Origin: Leptidea sinapis | Taxonomy: Eukaryota > Arthropoda > Insecta > Lepidoptera > Pieridae | Direction: 5' to 3' | NCBI RefSeq assembly: GCF_905404315.1 | Contig: NC_066283.1 | Span: 2,790,001-2,854,000 of the forward strand | DNA: 64,000 bases | Shown here: piece by piece, positions 12,301-27,300 of the stretch | How positions within the stretch are numbered: the first letter of the stretch is position 1 | Layout: every line of letters begins with the position of its first letter | Notes under the pieces: model-generated | Databases searched by the model: none | The model's input: the letters and a program-made list of their open reading frames with translations, nothing else | What the model was told of the DNA's origin: nothing | Program-made: the position numbers and the translations under genes

Positions 12301-15300
12301 AAATTTGATGATACAATCCAATGGTGGGCATAAACTGCACAAAACTATTAGAGATACATACACCCATACATAAAAACAACCCTGCCACCCTGGTGGTGGG
12401 AGGGGTAGACACAGATTACGAGTCTCCATTTGCAGCGGTCACTTTCCTGTCTTCATATACTGAAATAAAACTATTTGCTATTCATGCAAGTTTTTGTGAA
12501 TTTGTAATTACTTTTATGTTTTAACTGAGAAATAAATCTTATATATTTACAATACTATGGCTACATAAAATTAAAACTATCATTACGGGGAAGTGCACCA
12601 AGAATACTGGCAGCATTACCGCGTTGGATAGCAAGGCTGATCCGTTGACTGAAATAGCTGCCAACGCTTGGGTTTCCGGTAGCCTTGTTGAGGGGTGAAT
12701 ATAGTACTTTGTACCTTCTCCGCGCCTCTGGGCCCCACAGGCCAAGAGTGTCTCGACACCAAACGGCACAAAAATGTATGACTCACTGATATTTGCAACG
12801 CTTTTGTGAATTGTATATGGTATAAAGTTTGCAGGAGATTTTGTATCTAAGTATGTTCAGCAAGTAGTGTTCTGCTTATGTTATACGATAACAAATATAA
12901 GTCCCGAAACGTAGATCATAAAGCATGCTGCATGCATAGAAAAAAAAATATGTTAGTTTTACGTATGTATAATTCACACTGTGTTTCTAAATAAAATACT
13001 TTTTAAGGAATTAAAACGCGTGTAATTGTAACTGTGTTTTAACATTATATTTTGCCCAAAAAACCTAAATTTTTATTAATATTTTAGTTGAAAACGTGAT
13101 CTGGAAAGATCATTGATCTTTGAACGGGTTAACTAAAATAATTATATAAATGTAACTTTTAAGCACAATCTTATGTAAAAACACACTTAGAATTACACGC
13201 GTTCTAATCCTTTAAAAAAGGTTTTTTTTTAATGTTTAACACTCGCGTGTGACATCATCATCAATCAAAGAAAATATTATAACTACTTGTTCTTGTATGG
13301 TTTCTTCAAACGGCGTGGTTGAAGGAAATCCGAAACCCTTTCAATCCTGTTACACAGTCAGTTTTTATAACACCCTTATTAAAGCTTCAGTAAATAAATA
13401 GAACAGTTAGCTGACACCACGTACCGATGTGTACTCGGTTTTCAAATTCATGGAAACATCATTCTCATTATTTTTAATGAAAAAGGAGGACAAACGAGCG
13501 TACTGGTCAGCTGGTGTTAAGTGATCACCGCCGCCCACATTCTCTTGCAACACCAAAGAAATCACAGGAGTGTTGACGGCCTTTAAGGAAGGTGTACACG
13601 CTTTTTTTAAGTCCCACCAATGTCGTATCGTCCCGAAACACCGCACAAGGAAGCTCAATCCACAGATTTGTAGTACGTGGAAGAAAGCTCCTTGAAACCG
13701 CACTGTGGAGGACCGCCACACATCCAGATGGCAGGAATAATATCCTAAATTGTGGCGTGTCGTGCGAAGGTAGAATTCGACGACAGGAATCAGGTGAAAC
13801 AGCTCTTCGGAACACTCCCCGTGATAAATGCGATAGAAGACACACAATGAAGCGACGTGTCTACGCAACGCCAAGTGATCCAGCCGTTACTTCTAATAAC
13901 ATATGCATGCAAAATCCCCAAAATCTGCTGTTTTGGTGATAAGCATAAAAAACAAAAACATTCAGTTTTAAAAACTTCATAAATTTCAGCACAAACACTC
14001 TATGCTACAGAAGGGAGACTTCTGCACAACATTGAAAATTACATTCGAAATGGTTTCCATTTCATTCATTTCTGAGATTAGCATGGAAGAATGCACAGAC
14101 AAATCGACAAACACTTTTACCGAACAACGTATTGACGTTGACGTCATCATAATTATTATGTATTTAAAAAAAACTGGGTATATATTAGATCGTGTATCGA
14201 TACCACACGCTTTCATTAGTCCTTTTCCATGCACAAAGAGCAACGGCGAACGAAAAACAGATAATTAGTGTTTACATAAATTAATCTATAATAATATTAT
14301 AAAGCTGCAGTGTTTGATTGTTTGTTTGAACGCGCTAATCTCTGGTACTGCTGGTCCGATTTGAATGATTCTTTCAGTGTTGGGTAGTCCATTTATCGAG
14401 GAAGGCTATAGGCTATGTTTTTTTTTCAAAATTAGGGATCCGTAATAAAATTGCTATTTTGTAACACAAGGTGTAAAATCGAAAACCTATTTTTGCGTGC
14501 GCTGCAAAAACTATTGACAATAGAACAAAATGATGTACAGGCAATATTTTATTACTTATAAAACTATCGCGTGAATTATACTTTATATGGCAAAACAACG
14601 TTTGCCGGGTCAGCTAGTTAATGATAAAATACATTTCTATACTATTACGCGTTTCAATCTATAAAAAGTACTTTATTTGAACGATAAACTCGTTTTCATT
14701 AGTCCTTTTCCATGTCACAAAGAGCAACGGTAAACGAAAGACAGATAATCAAAGTTTACATAGTTATTGGACAAATATATTTATAGCTAGCTGACCCGAC
14801 AGACGTTGTTCTGCATATAATATATAAAATAATGTTTTTATATGAATTTGTCAATAATATATCATGACATCAAAAATTACTTCGTAAAATATGCACCCTG
14901 CTGTCGTAATGAAATTGTTTCACAGCAGAACTGTCGAACCGTGCGTAAATAAATTCTCTCATAGAAATTATGTATGGACACATCAAAGGAAAAAAAAAAT
15001 TGTTGTTTTTATTTAATTTGGCAGCATTTTCCTATTTATTCACCTTTTTAACCTTCCCTGGACTTCCAGAAATAATTCATTCCTTCTTTTGGGACTATCC
15101 AAGTATTCACTTAATATCCTGACAAAATGTGGGCGAAATTTCATAAATATAGATTGTTTATTGTTATATTGTATCTAGTTATAAGAAATTTGTTACGATG
15201 TAAGTTAAGATTTAATCTCTTAGTATCTCTCCGCTACTTTTTCTTTCAATACTTCGCTAGTAGGTCAACTTTATTATTGACTTAGTTCAATAAAGTGGAG

Positions 15301-18300
15301 TCTCCTCGAAGGCTCTCCAAACTCAGCTCTTCATTGTCGAATTGGTGTCGAGAATCAATTATACAATATTGAAGACGCCTGTCGTATCCCTATTAAAATA
15401 ATAAAGCAGAACAGATATTTGTTCGTCTGTTCGTACATTGTGTGATCTAGAATCAACTAATAAAACTTAAATGATACTATTTGTGTTGGACAACCAGATT
15501 CCCGAATTAGGTTATAGATAGGCATACTTCAGATGTGCTCCGAAAAGCTGTTTCTTGCCGCCGAATTCCGCCTTCACAGGACACGCCACAATTAACTATA
15601 TCATTTTTTTTTATGATAATAAGGGACGAGACGAGCAGAACGTTCAGCTGATGGTAATTGATCGCCATGCCCATTACAATGCAGTGCCGCTCAGGATTCT
15701 CAAAAAACCCAAAAATTCTGAGCGGCACTACAGTTGCGCTCGTCACCTTGAGACATAAGATGTTAAGGTACGGACAGACGTGCTCATTACTAGCACGAAA
15801 GCATGCTTTTATTGAGCATGTGCTCATTAGTAGCACGTGTGTACTGTAATGAGCATACTTATTTAGAGCCTGCTTAAAAATCAACCGACCTGTTGATTTT
15901 CGAGCATGCTACCTGAGGCGCGGGTTGAAGGGGGGCGTGCTCCGAGCGCGTCTGAACAGGTTTGCTTATTAGCATGCTATTATCGATTTGATCTCGATCC
16001 GCGATCTTTGTACATTCATTTTGTCCAAGAGCCAATTGGTGCCAAATAGCAGCACGTCTGTCCGGTACGTTTGCTTTGAGCATGCTTATTTATGAGTATG
16101 CTTAAGCAAGCATGCTTATTGCTGGCAAATGTGAACAGTTGCATGAGCATGCTAACTTTAAGCATACTTAAAAGCAAACTTTTTTTGAGCACGTCTGTCC
16201 GTACCTTTAAGCCTCATTTGCCCAGACCGAAACACAGTTTTGTTTACACATTACTGCTTCACGGCAGAAATAGGTGCCGTTGTGGTACCAATAATCTAGC
16301 CGGCTTCCTGTGCAAAGGAGCCTCCCACATCATTCCCACCATCTGGATGTGTAGCGTTCCGACAGTGCGCTTTTCAAGAAACTTTCTTCCACGTGCAACC
16401 AATCTGCGGAATGAGCTTCTATAATCATGAAAAATCAATAAAAAATATGGATAAAGTAAAAAAAAGTATTTATTATTCTGGCTGTACTATTATAGCGACA
16501 CATGACAAGAGAAACTACATAACTATTACTACACAACCAATGACAAACACGTAACAATGAAAACTTCAAAAACAGCAGTGATAGCACCAAAAAATCACGA
16601 AATGTACCTAACGGTAATGAAACTGCAAACCGTATTGACGCAACAGGACAAGCGCGAGGGGGTGATAGGGGAACGGGTGGGGGCTTCACGTTCCAGCGAG
16701 GTCCAGAGAAAATGTGGTCATGTCATCAAAATTTGTACAGCAACGGGATCATGTTACCTACAAGATGGTAAAAAGTCATCGAACAAAAAAAATGTAAATG
16801 AACTACGAAAACCAAGTCCTAGTTTACATATAAAGTGTGGAGAAACATTTTCCCCAACCTTTTATATTATATAAAGGCAAATAAACGTATCGATGCCCTT
16901 AAAATGCTTAATAAAAAGCAAACTTTAGAGCTGAGAGTCTCGTTAGCGGAGCTCTGTACACTTTTAGTGGTACTTATGTAGTACGGTTGCAGTCCTTGAA
17001 AATATTCCAACGAGGTTTAAAAGTATTGCATAAATGACTGCAAAATATTTTAAAATATCTGTAAAGAAAGGTAAAAAGACACCTAAAAGGATAACTATCA
17101 TAATTGTCGACACGTAATTACTAGATCTTCGATTAACGTTAGAAATATTAAAAGCGCATTTTTTAAAAGAGCGCTAAAATGGTACGTAAATGGCAGATAA
17201 AAATGGAAGTTCTAGTTCACACCAAGTTTCGCAAACATAACATATTTTGTTTGGCATTTACACGAGGCATCTTCAGGAGATTTTGACTCGTCAAACGCCG
17301 GAACGAGAGATGAAAATAAACTATAGTTTTTTTTTATGAAAATAAGGGACGAGAGGACCAGGACGTTCATCTGATGCTAATTGATACGCCAGCTGCTGCA
17401 TCATGCTAATTCATATAATGGACAATGCAGTGCCGCTCAGGATTCTTGAAAAACCCCAAAATACTGAGCGGCACTACAACTGTCTGTCTTAGTCTTATTT
17501 GCCCAGTAATTTCACTAGCTACGGCACCTTTCAGACCGAAACACAGTAATGTTTACACATTACTGCTTCAAGGCAGAAATAGGCGCCGTTGTAGTACCCA
17601 TAATCTAGCCGGCTTCCTGTGCAAAGGAGCCTCCCACTGGCGTTTCAGGCTCTATAGATTATTTGACGTATCCATCGAAATGATATTGCTTTTGTCTTTA
17701 CAAATTCTTTTTCGTCTTTTCTTTTACTATGTAGCCCAGTGGCTAGCGACCCTGACTGCTGAGATTCTGAGGTCCTGGGATCGAAACCTGGGTTTGTGGA
17801 AACGTTTGTATAATGAATATTGAAGTTTGTTTCCGAGCCATGGACATTTATGTATTACTAGCTTTTTCCCGCGACTACGTCGGCATGGGGTTTTTTTCCC
17901 TAAAGTACTCCTGTTACTTTTAAGCGTTCTATTTTTGTACGAAATATAATCAATAAAAAAAAAGGCTAGACATGAAAGAGCGACTTTGCTTGGACTTTCA
18001 TACGAACTTTCATCTCCTTTTGCAAACCAACACTATTTCAAAAAGCTAGAACATTTTTTTTTGTTTCTTATCAAGTACCTAAATACAAAGTTAGTTAGCT
18101 AGTTACCATCTTCCATCCCCTATTTCAACCTCTCCAAGCCTATTTTTCGGAATAAAAGGCATGTCCTTTTCCAAGCTCTAGTCTGTCTCTGTGTTGAATT
18201 TCATCAAAATCGGTTAGTGGTTTAGGAGTGCAAGCGTAACAAACAAACATAAATTCACGTTTATAATATTACGTATAGATGTTTATTGTATTGGACGTTT

Positions 18301-21300
18301 AAACGCTATCTGTTACCCATAGTAAGTACAGGATAATTCTACATGCCTACTTTGGGGCTAGACAATAATATGTGTAAATTATTTTAATTATTATTATTAT
18401 ATTACAAAAAAAATAACAAAAATACAACCGACTTCAAAAATACTGTTCCAAAATAATAAATATAATATGCACTAAAAAGCATAAAAATAATTGCGTATTT
18501 TTATACAATCCAATTAATTAATCGAATTATAGTTACGATAATTGTTATTTTTGGAATCGGTGTCCTCCCGCCGCGACCCCGCTAAAGCTCATCTCACCTA
18601 TAACTATGTATGTAGTTACAAACCTATCTTGGATGACACCGACTCCAAAAATTGTGAGGTAAGTGTGTATACACAAGTAATTTCATATTTCATGGTAAAG
18701 GTTTGTATGTAACAGTTAAAATACTGTATAAAACAAAGATAAATATAAACCGCCTTATTCATAATAAAACACTCTTCGAAGGAATAAAGGTATATTAGTT
18801 AAAACATGTTTTAAGCCTATCGAACGTTCGATAAAATTCCTTATTCATATTCGTTAGTTAAATCTCACATAACTAATATGTCTCTATAGTACACAATGTT
18901 GCCATTTCGTATAAAAAACATGATTTAAACAAATTTAATGAGGAGAACTGTCAATGGAAACAGATATCTTTTCAAAGTCAATGGTTTGTCAGGTGTCAAA
19001 AGTCGATGTCAAAATAATTTCAAACTTCAAAAATCAAAGTTTTGAGGTCTGTCGGTTGTCAATCTATGACGGATATCCAACAACTTTGAGCGGGAAGCTA
19101 TTTAACGAACAGCTGAGCGATGTCGGCCATGTTTTTTTTGCGTTCGAGTGCTTAATATAGGTTTATAGAAGTGTCCTAGCTACTATAAGTCGCGACAGCT
19201 TTATCGAAGAGATGATGAGCGTTTTAGCTCTAATATGCGTTTATGAATACCATTTTTTAACAAGCGTATATTAGCGATGTTTAAAAACTCCTCTAAATTA
19301 TTATGAATAAGACAGATATTATAAAGATACTATTTACGGTATATCCGACTCCAAATCAATATGGGGAGGGAGGGTACGTCAGAGATTAGTATAGCTAGGA
19401 TTAAAATCGCCATTTTGAATTTCTTACAGTTCATTAGCTTCCATATTTATTCCCGTTTAAAACGGTATGGAAATTCTTGTGTTGGCCTAGACAAGTCCCT
19501 GTGGAGTTTCATACGAGCATTACACTTAAAGTAATGGATGGTCTGACATTTTAATAGATCTGTCCCAAGTAAAATAGGAAGCAAGGTGCATACAACTATC
19601 TAAATCTATGTACACATTTAAAAATTCTTTTATAATGTTGTAAACTCAACTGATAACTCACACGGCTAACTCAACATGCATAAGGTAGGTGTATAATAGA
19701 CATTCTTTGTTTGCAACTTAAAGTAACAAAAAAAAACAATAATTTTAAAAAACATAACATAAATAATGCCACATGCAAAAGGCTGTTAAAAATAATTATG
19801 TAGTTACATAGTAAACAATGAAACAATAAATTAATATAATACTTTAAAAAACAATCTCGCTAAAGAATAGAAAATAAATCTTAATAAATTTTAATTAAAA
19901 ATAGTGTAAGAAAAAATGATTTTATCGTTAAAAAAGCGCGGGGTTCATGGTATCAATAGTTATAAGTAAATATTTTATGAACAAATATGAGTAGAAGGGC
20001 TACTTTGATAATATCCTGAAAAGCACCCCACGCTTTTTTTTACAATTTATATAATTTGTCATCGGTCCTTAATAAGTATGCCAAATTTCGAGTTAATCCA
20101 ACGTTTTGAAGGGGGTCAAAATCATGTTCAAAGATTCCATTACATACAAACATACGTATGAAGCTAATAAAAGCGTATTTAAAAAAACACTAATTATAAA
20201 CAATGACTAACCATGCAGTACTATTGTCAATATTTTAACTTCTTTTTGAAACATGGAGTAGAATGTCGAAAATTATCTATGCCAGCCCTTTTAACCAAAT
20301 AATTGTTGTAAGTGGCAACTATTTTACCCAAGGGCAGGATCTGCCTAGATTCGATATAGTGAATCTAGGCTTGAATGTTAGCTTTTTTATAATATTAAGT
20401 GACCTAGCATTACGCGATGTGTGAACCAGTATTACAGAGCTAATATGACTACAAAAACTAAGATGGCGATTTTCAAAATGGCTGCCATGCAAATTTTGTA
20501 AAAACTTATTAATACTATTACGAATGCTGCTTTACTAATTTAATATAAAAATAACTCTTAGTACTTACGAGTGGGAGGCTCCCTTGCACAGGATGCCGGC
20601 AAGATTATTGGTACCGCAACGGCGCTTATTTCTGCCGTGAAGCAGTAATGTGTAAGCATTATTGTGTTTCGGTGTGAAGGGCGCCGTAGCTAGTGAAATT
20701 ACTGAGCAGATGAGACTTAACATCTTATGTCTCAAGATAAGAAGCGCAATTATTGTAGTGCCGCTCAGAAATTTTGGGTTTCTCAAGAATCCTGAGCGGC
20801 ACTGCATTGTAATGGACAGGGCGTATCAATTACCATAAGTTGAACGTCCTGCTCGTCTCGTTTCTTATTTTCACACCAAACGCGTGCATCTGATTTACTG
20901 TTCGTGATACGCCTACATATGAATACCGATACGCAACAGAGCGAGCCGGTACGACAGCAGACGGCGCGGGCAGGGTAGGGATGCCGCTCTCCTTCACATT
21001 TGCCTAGTTGCAAAACTTACACAATAATATTAATTTTTACACAGGACTCTTAGTTAGAACCAGTAGGTACTCAACAAATATCACTCGAAAATATAGCAAT
21101 ATTATAAATTATTTTCTTCGCTGAATTGTAAATAATCTATGTTTTTTGTTACGAGGGTGAAATTGTCGGAAAATCACACGCAAAATACTTGGGTGGTGTT
21201 TTTAAAATACCAATATAACTATAAAACTAAATTTATCCCACTTCTGACACTAATGGTATGGTAAAAAATTTGCATAAGTAGTAGTAGGTTAGTGGTATTC

Positions 21301-24300
21301 TATTGTAATTCGTAGATCTATATTATTTTTGGCTGTTGATGCAAATTCTGTTGTAAATAATACTTCTTTTTGCTTGCACTTGCCTGGCGAAGTAAAACGA
21401 GGTAAGTGTACTTCCATACTTTATTCTTGCATTGTTTTGTACTATTTTATTTCTGCAGCGTTCTGCATTGCATGTATGCTTATAGCTTCTTGATAAAATT
21501 GTAAATAGTCTAATTTCTTACATGTTTTGTATAATTATAATTTTTATTTTTATGGATGTTCATTTTTGAATGATAAGTGTCAATATAGGAGATGTTACTA
21601 AATGCTTGAAAAGTGAATTTATTAGAACTCATGCATTTTTATTAAAGTACAAATTTCTTTGCGGAAATTCATAATTATCCAAGTATTTTGAGTTTTCGTT
21701 AGTGTTAATTGTGCCAATATTTGTCCTTAAACAATTCGACACGTGTTTCGCCTCTACACAAGGCATCCTCAGGAGATGTTGTCTCGCCAAACTCTGGCAC
21801 CAGACTTCAGTCTCGTGTAGTGGCGAAACATGTGTCGAATTGTTTAGGGATAAATATTGGCAGAATTAACACTAAAGAAAACTCAAAACACTTGGATACG
21901 AGTACTCATGCATATGTATACAGCTCACGCACTAACAATCTTTTCATAGACTGTGTTTCCCGTAAATTAGTTCATGATATGCTAACAGAAAAGCTTATTT
22001 TCGTAGAGCCACAAAAGATAATGTATTACTGTTACATTCCGCACCGACCGACTCATCTGTTTTCCTTCAAGTGTAATAATACGTGTATCTGGCAACCATT
22101 TATCATGTACGTCAGAGGATAGCCCCGGGAGGAACAATAGATTACATGAATTTGGAGCTTTTTCTATTAAGGCAAGCTTTGGAGAAATAGCTGAAGAAAA
22201 CTGATCGAAACGGATTTATAATTGTCATTCTCCTGTCGTATTATCCTTACAACTTATACTTTGTACATTAATCTCTAGCCTATATTAAAATTACTTTTAT
22301 TTTGAATATTGTAACAAATAAACATTAAACGACACCAGTTCTACGTTTTTGGAAATTTTTGACTGTCTGTATTTCCTTCTTCCTTCTATAACTCAAGTTC
22401 GGCTCCACCGACTCCAACTTTTACCAGTGGGAGGCTTCTTTGCACAGGATGCCTGCTAGATTATGGGTACCACAACGGCGCCTATTTCTTTCGTGAAGCA
22501 GTAATCTGTAAACATAAGTGTTTCGGTCTGAAAGGTGCTGTAGCTAGTGAAATTACTGGGCAAATGAGACTTAACATCTTATGTCTCAAGGTGACGAGCG
22601 CAATTGTAGTCCCGCTCAGAATTTTTGGGTTTCAAGATTCCTGAGCGGCACTACATTGTGATGGGCAGGGCGTATCAATTACCATCAGCTGAGCATCCTG
22701 CTCTATATATATATATATATTGTGGTACTATATTATTTTCCCCCGACTTCGTTCGCATCAAATTTATGTTCGCAATTTTTTTGGTAAATCTTAAAATTGT
22801 ATAAGAAAAAGTACTCCGCGTCTTTTTCTACACCAGTGGCTTAACAGTTTTATGATTCGCAGTGTAGATAAGACGTGATAGCTTAATAAAAGAAACAAAA
22901 AAGCTCATGAATTAATAACTAAAATGTGTGCCCATTACTTCTTCAGAACGTTATTTTAAGCATGTTACTATAAGATAAAACGCAGCATATATTCGTTTGT
23001 CCATTAAAAGACAAAAAGAAAATTGATTCCTTTTTATGTCATTTCTATTACTACTATTACTACTACTTCTGCTTCGGAAACAATTAATGGCACTCTGAGA
23101 GAGAAGATGTTCCGCAAGAAACTCGCTTGGCGTTATTTTTTTGCGCTCTTTTTAATAAACTATACAATATTGTACTTTCATTGTAATTGCTATAAAATAA
23201 TCATAATCTACTCCCAGGCTGTTCGACCACTTAGATATTCAGCTGTGGATTTACAGCACAGTCATTTTTTAATAAAACATTTAAATTTATTTATAGATAA
23301 TGTCTGAACAGTGGCTGGGACTTTATTATAAAAGTGTATACATTTACCATTAAAACTATGATGTATCTTATGAAGCCTACTAGAATAAGTTACAAGCAAT
23401 CCCTTATTTCTAGTTTTATAATAATGAAAATCACTATTAACAGCTTATGTATTATTTATAATTAACTTAAGGTCATACAAGTACAACAACATAAAAACAA
23501 TATAATTTATTTTGTCCATTAAAAAAAAACCTGTAAAGTTTCAAAACGAATTCTAAAAATAAATGCTGCAAGTTATTGAACGAAACAATTCAATATTCAT
23601 TGAGCCAGTGTATCGTAAAACAAAGGTTATACTTAAATGTACTGAAATAGCAACCAATTTATATTTACAAGCCATTCGCTGTTCTTTAAGCTTTATAGGA
23701 ATAAGTGGGCGAGCTTGCTTGTACTATTTGCTTTTAACATCAGATTTCTGCGACATCATAAAATATTTTATTTCTTTGTTGGAGTTTTTATGTGAGCCTT
23801 CCAAGAAAAACTCCTTATCAATTATATCTACATTGCGAAGGCTGATGCTGCTTATAATTATATTAAGTTCACATGTTTCCATCCCTCTGATAACTCTTAA
23901 GGCGAAGAGTAAGCAGAAAACACGCAAACATGGTGTTTTTAGACAAGTTTTGTGGTGAAAGTATAGCATTTCGAGCTATGAACACTACTTAATCCTGTTA
24001 CACATATCCTTAAGTCTTATTTGTAGGTTGCTAATGCTTTCTGTTGGTTATAATTAACACTGCCGATTCTTTTTGAATTACCACTTTTCTTTGAAGTTAA
24101 ACAAGTTTTTTGGCATGGCGTGACGGATTTTTTTGGTACTTCTATCAGAAAAGTTATTCTTATAGCTTGTACTTTTTTGTGTAGGTTAATTTATTCAGAT
24201 TAGTAGTGAATACCGAGGATTGTAAGCATATAAACTGTTTTCCACGCAAGAATTTTGAAAATATTGGCTTTGTCACTTAGATGGCGGGCCGGCAGCCGTG

Positions 24301-27300
24301 AACTCATATCGTACAAGGTCGCTGGCATTTAGTGTCGCCTTAACAAGAATAATACAGACTTCAAACAAGAAAATATGATTAACAACATTGTACTTGTCGT
24401 ACGCCATATTGAGTAGTTTTGGTGGGGCCAGTTAAGGTTGGGGACCGAGCCTTGAGGAATCGAGCGGAGCTAGGTTACCTCTCTCGCACAAGATCACCAT
24501 AGTTTTAATTAAGAATAAGAAGCATTTCATTTAATACAAACATAATACAATTTTCTTTACAAAAATAACAAAACTATGTCATGTTAAATAGTATTGGTAA
24601 ACAGTTAATAATTTTTCATAATTTTTTATCGAGATTGAATGATTAACATGGCACCAACTGTAAAAATTAGAGGTACTTTGGTGATTTTTTTCGCAATGTC
24701 TATTAAAGATAGAAATGTATTTATAAAAAATTAATTATCTTCTAATATTCTGTAGACATATAATTATTTTTTGTAATAATAAAAGCTTTATTATATAAAA
24801 CGTTAATAAATGGTTACAATTGTGCTCTATTTTGGCGATTTCTTGGGATAGCGGCCTTAAAATATACTTTAACTATCTTCTGTATGGGACTTATTCCACG
24901 TTAAATTAGTATCGCTCTATTTAAGACCTGAATTGACTCTGATTACCGAAAATTCACTCTAGTTCTTCTTCTTCTTCTTCCTCCTAGACCTTTCCCATCT
25001 ACTTGGGTGGCTTTCCTTGTCCCTTTTTCCATTCAGCACGGTTATGCGCCATGTTAGCTATTAAATGAGCTTCTTTCAAGTCTTTTTGGACCGTCGTCAA
25101 TCAGCTGGCTGGTGGTCTTCCACGCGTACGATTTGTTATTGACATGTCTAAGGCAAGCTTCACCATATGATCGTCTGGGCGCCTTTGAATGTGACCGAAA
25201 CACCTTAAGCGTTTTCTTTGACCCTCTCGACTACTGGGGCAAGTTAGTTATTAACATAAAGTTAATTTCTTTCAACATAATATTAAACTAGCAGTTTAAA
25301 AAAAATAATAATGTAATGTATAATATAATAATAATAGTTGATGTACATTTTATTTTTCAAATCACATGCTGCAACAAAAAAAAACATAAATTGACCTTCA
25401 GCTTAAACATTAACGTTCGGTTAATATTATCAATATACCAATATTAAGATACCAATTTTCATAGGGTTTGTTTGACCGATATAGATTTATATATAGATTT
25501 ATATGCACGACCGGGCAGGGGTCTTCAAGAAAATGGAATTCGAAGATGAATTCGATCGTACATCGACTACACGGTTAGCTAGTTAAATATTCAAAATTCT
25601 AAGGAGCTAATGCCAAGTGTGGCTGATTGTTTACGACTTGTCAATCAAAATCGGTAACGGTAACAATAAAGTCGTTATCTTTTCTGTATCTCCGTTAGAG
25701 AGGTTCTTGAGAATCATTGAGTACAACTTATAGCTCCTTTAACATCGTCTTGACGAGCTCTATAAAATGCAAGAACCCACTATTATTTCTACTACTATTA
25801 TTAACCCATATTATTTCTAATAGTATTATTTCTATTGAATTAAAACTTCTTTAGGCGTGGCTTCTTGGGGCCTCGTAGTCACGAGGTAACTGGACGACAA
25901 TGCACCGTACCATACAGTCATATTCAATAAAGACGTCATATCACAGTAGACATAATATGAAACAGTATGGAAACTAAATCTTGTTGATAAAATACTTACC
26001 TACACTCCATTGAAGCAATAGGGCTGTCGTGTTATTTTTCTAATCGACTAAAGGAGGAGGCTCTCAATTCGACTGTATTTTGGAACGAAGATCCTTATGG
26101 GGCGTTGCGGAGCGTAAAAAAGCGGATTTTTTTTATATATTTATTTATTAGGTTTATTTACAATCACTAACAATAATACACACAAATATAAAATGTATAA
26201 CTAAAAACTAGGAACTAAATGTAGTGATTACTTACAAATAAACACACTATGCACAGAAGTAATTAATTTTAGGTATTATATACAATAAGTTATAAATTAA
26301 ACATTTCTTTTAAATTAATAAATGAGTTATACACAGTTACATAAGTTTTCCAATTATAACATTATTAAAAATTACCAATGATGCTGCAAATAGTCTTGCG
26401 GAATTTGGTTAAGGAATCAGCAAATATGTCAATATCAGTTACGCTATAAGAATTTCAAATTTTACATAATCGAGGGACTGGGGAATTGGTGCCTAGGATC
26501 ATTCGACGAAGTGGAGGACAAAGTGGAGTAATAGGCTTACGTGGAATTCTTACTGGTACTCTTAGACCAAATTTAGCAATTCGGGACAGTCGATAAAGCC
26601 GTTCAAAAGTTTATGAGTAAACAGAAGATCCAGAAGTTCTCTACGGTTATCCAAAGTGGTCATTTTGATATAGTCCATTTATGATGATAGTCTGTACAGC
26701 ACAGTGTCTTGTATAATATCATAGTCTACATAATGACTGTTATGTAATATTTTTTATACCTATGCTTTATATCCTCTATTAAAGATTCTGAAAGTTAGCT
26801 TATTGCCAACATTAAAACACCCAATGGCCTAATAATCATTACATCATCCAAATGATTGATATAATATTGTACTGTATTTATAATAACACTCCTTTGTTTT
26901 TTTTCAACAAACAGCCACATTGTTATTGTTCGATGCGTGGTATCTGTATGAATTCAAAGAAAAACGATTTCGTTTACGCGAATTCCACACTACCAGAACG
27001 TCCCACGCCATAAAAAAAAGTAGGTTATTCGAATCCCCGCCATTTTTCTTCAATTTTTTATTGGTTTGTTTACTCTAGCTGTTTTTGTTGGTTCAAGTTT
27101 TGACAGCACTCTGCCAGATATTTTAAACGCCGAAAATATTCAAGTGATAAGTTTTAATAATTGCACTATACAAAATGTAAATTACTACTAAAATAAATAA
27201 TTCTTTCATTAATACTTAGTTTATTTGTATATAATAAGTAATGGATGATGTTAGGTTACTACCTAGGACTGGCTGTTTTAATGTTAGCAGTAAGCTAACT

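Noticed and set aside
17425..17823. 132-residue open frame on the + strand
   Set aside because: It reads through a family-A SINE copy and into a tRNA-derived SINE; similar frames occur in other copies by chance.
21709..22122. 137-residue open frame on the + strand
   Set aside because: Its first half is the palindromic family-D repeat; no domain follows.
23563..23958. 131-residue + strand frame
   Set aside because: No recognisable motif, AT-rich, runs into a TTAA-flanked transposon; no support as a gene.
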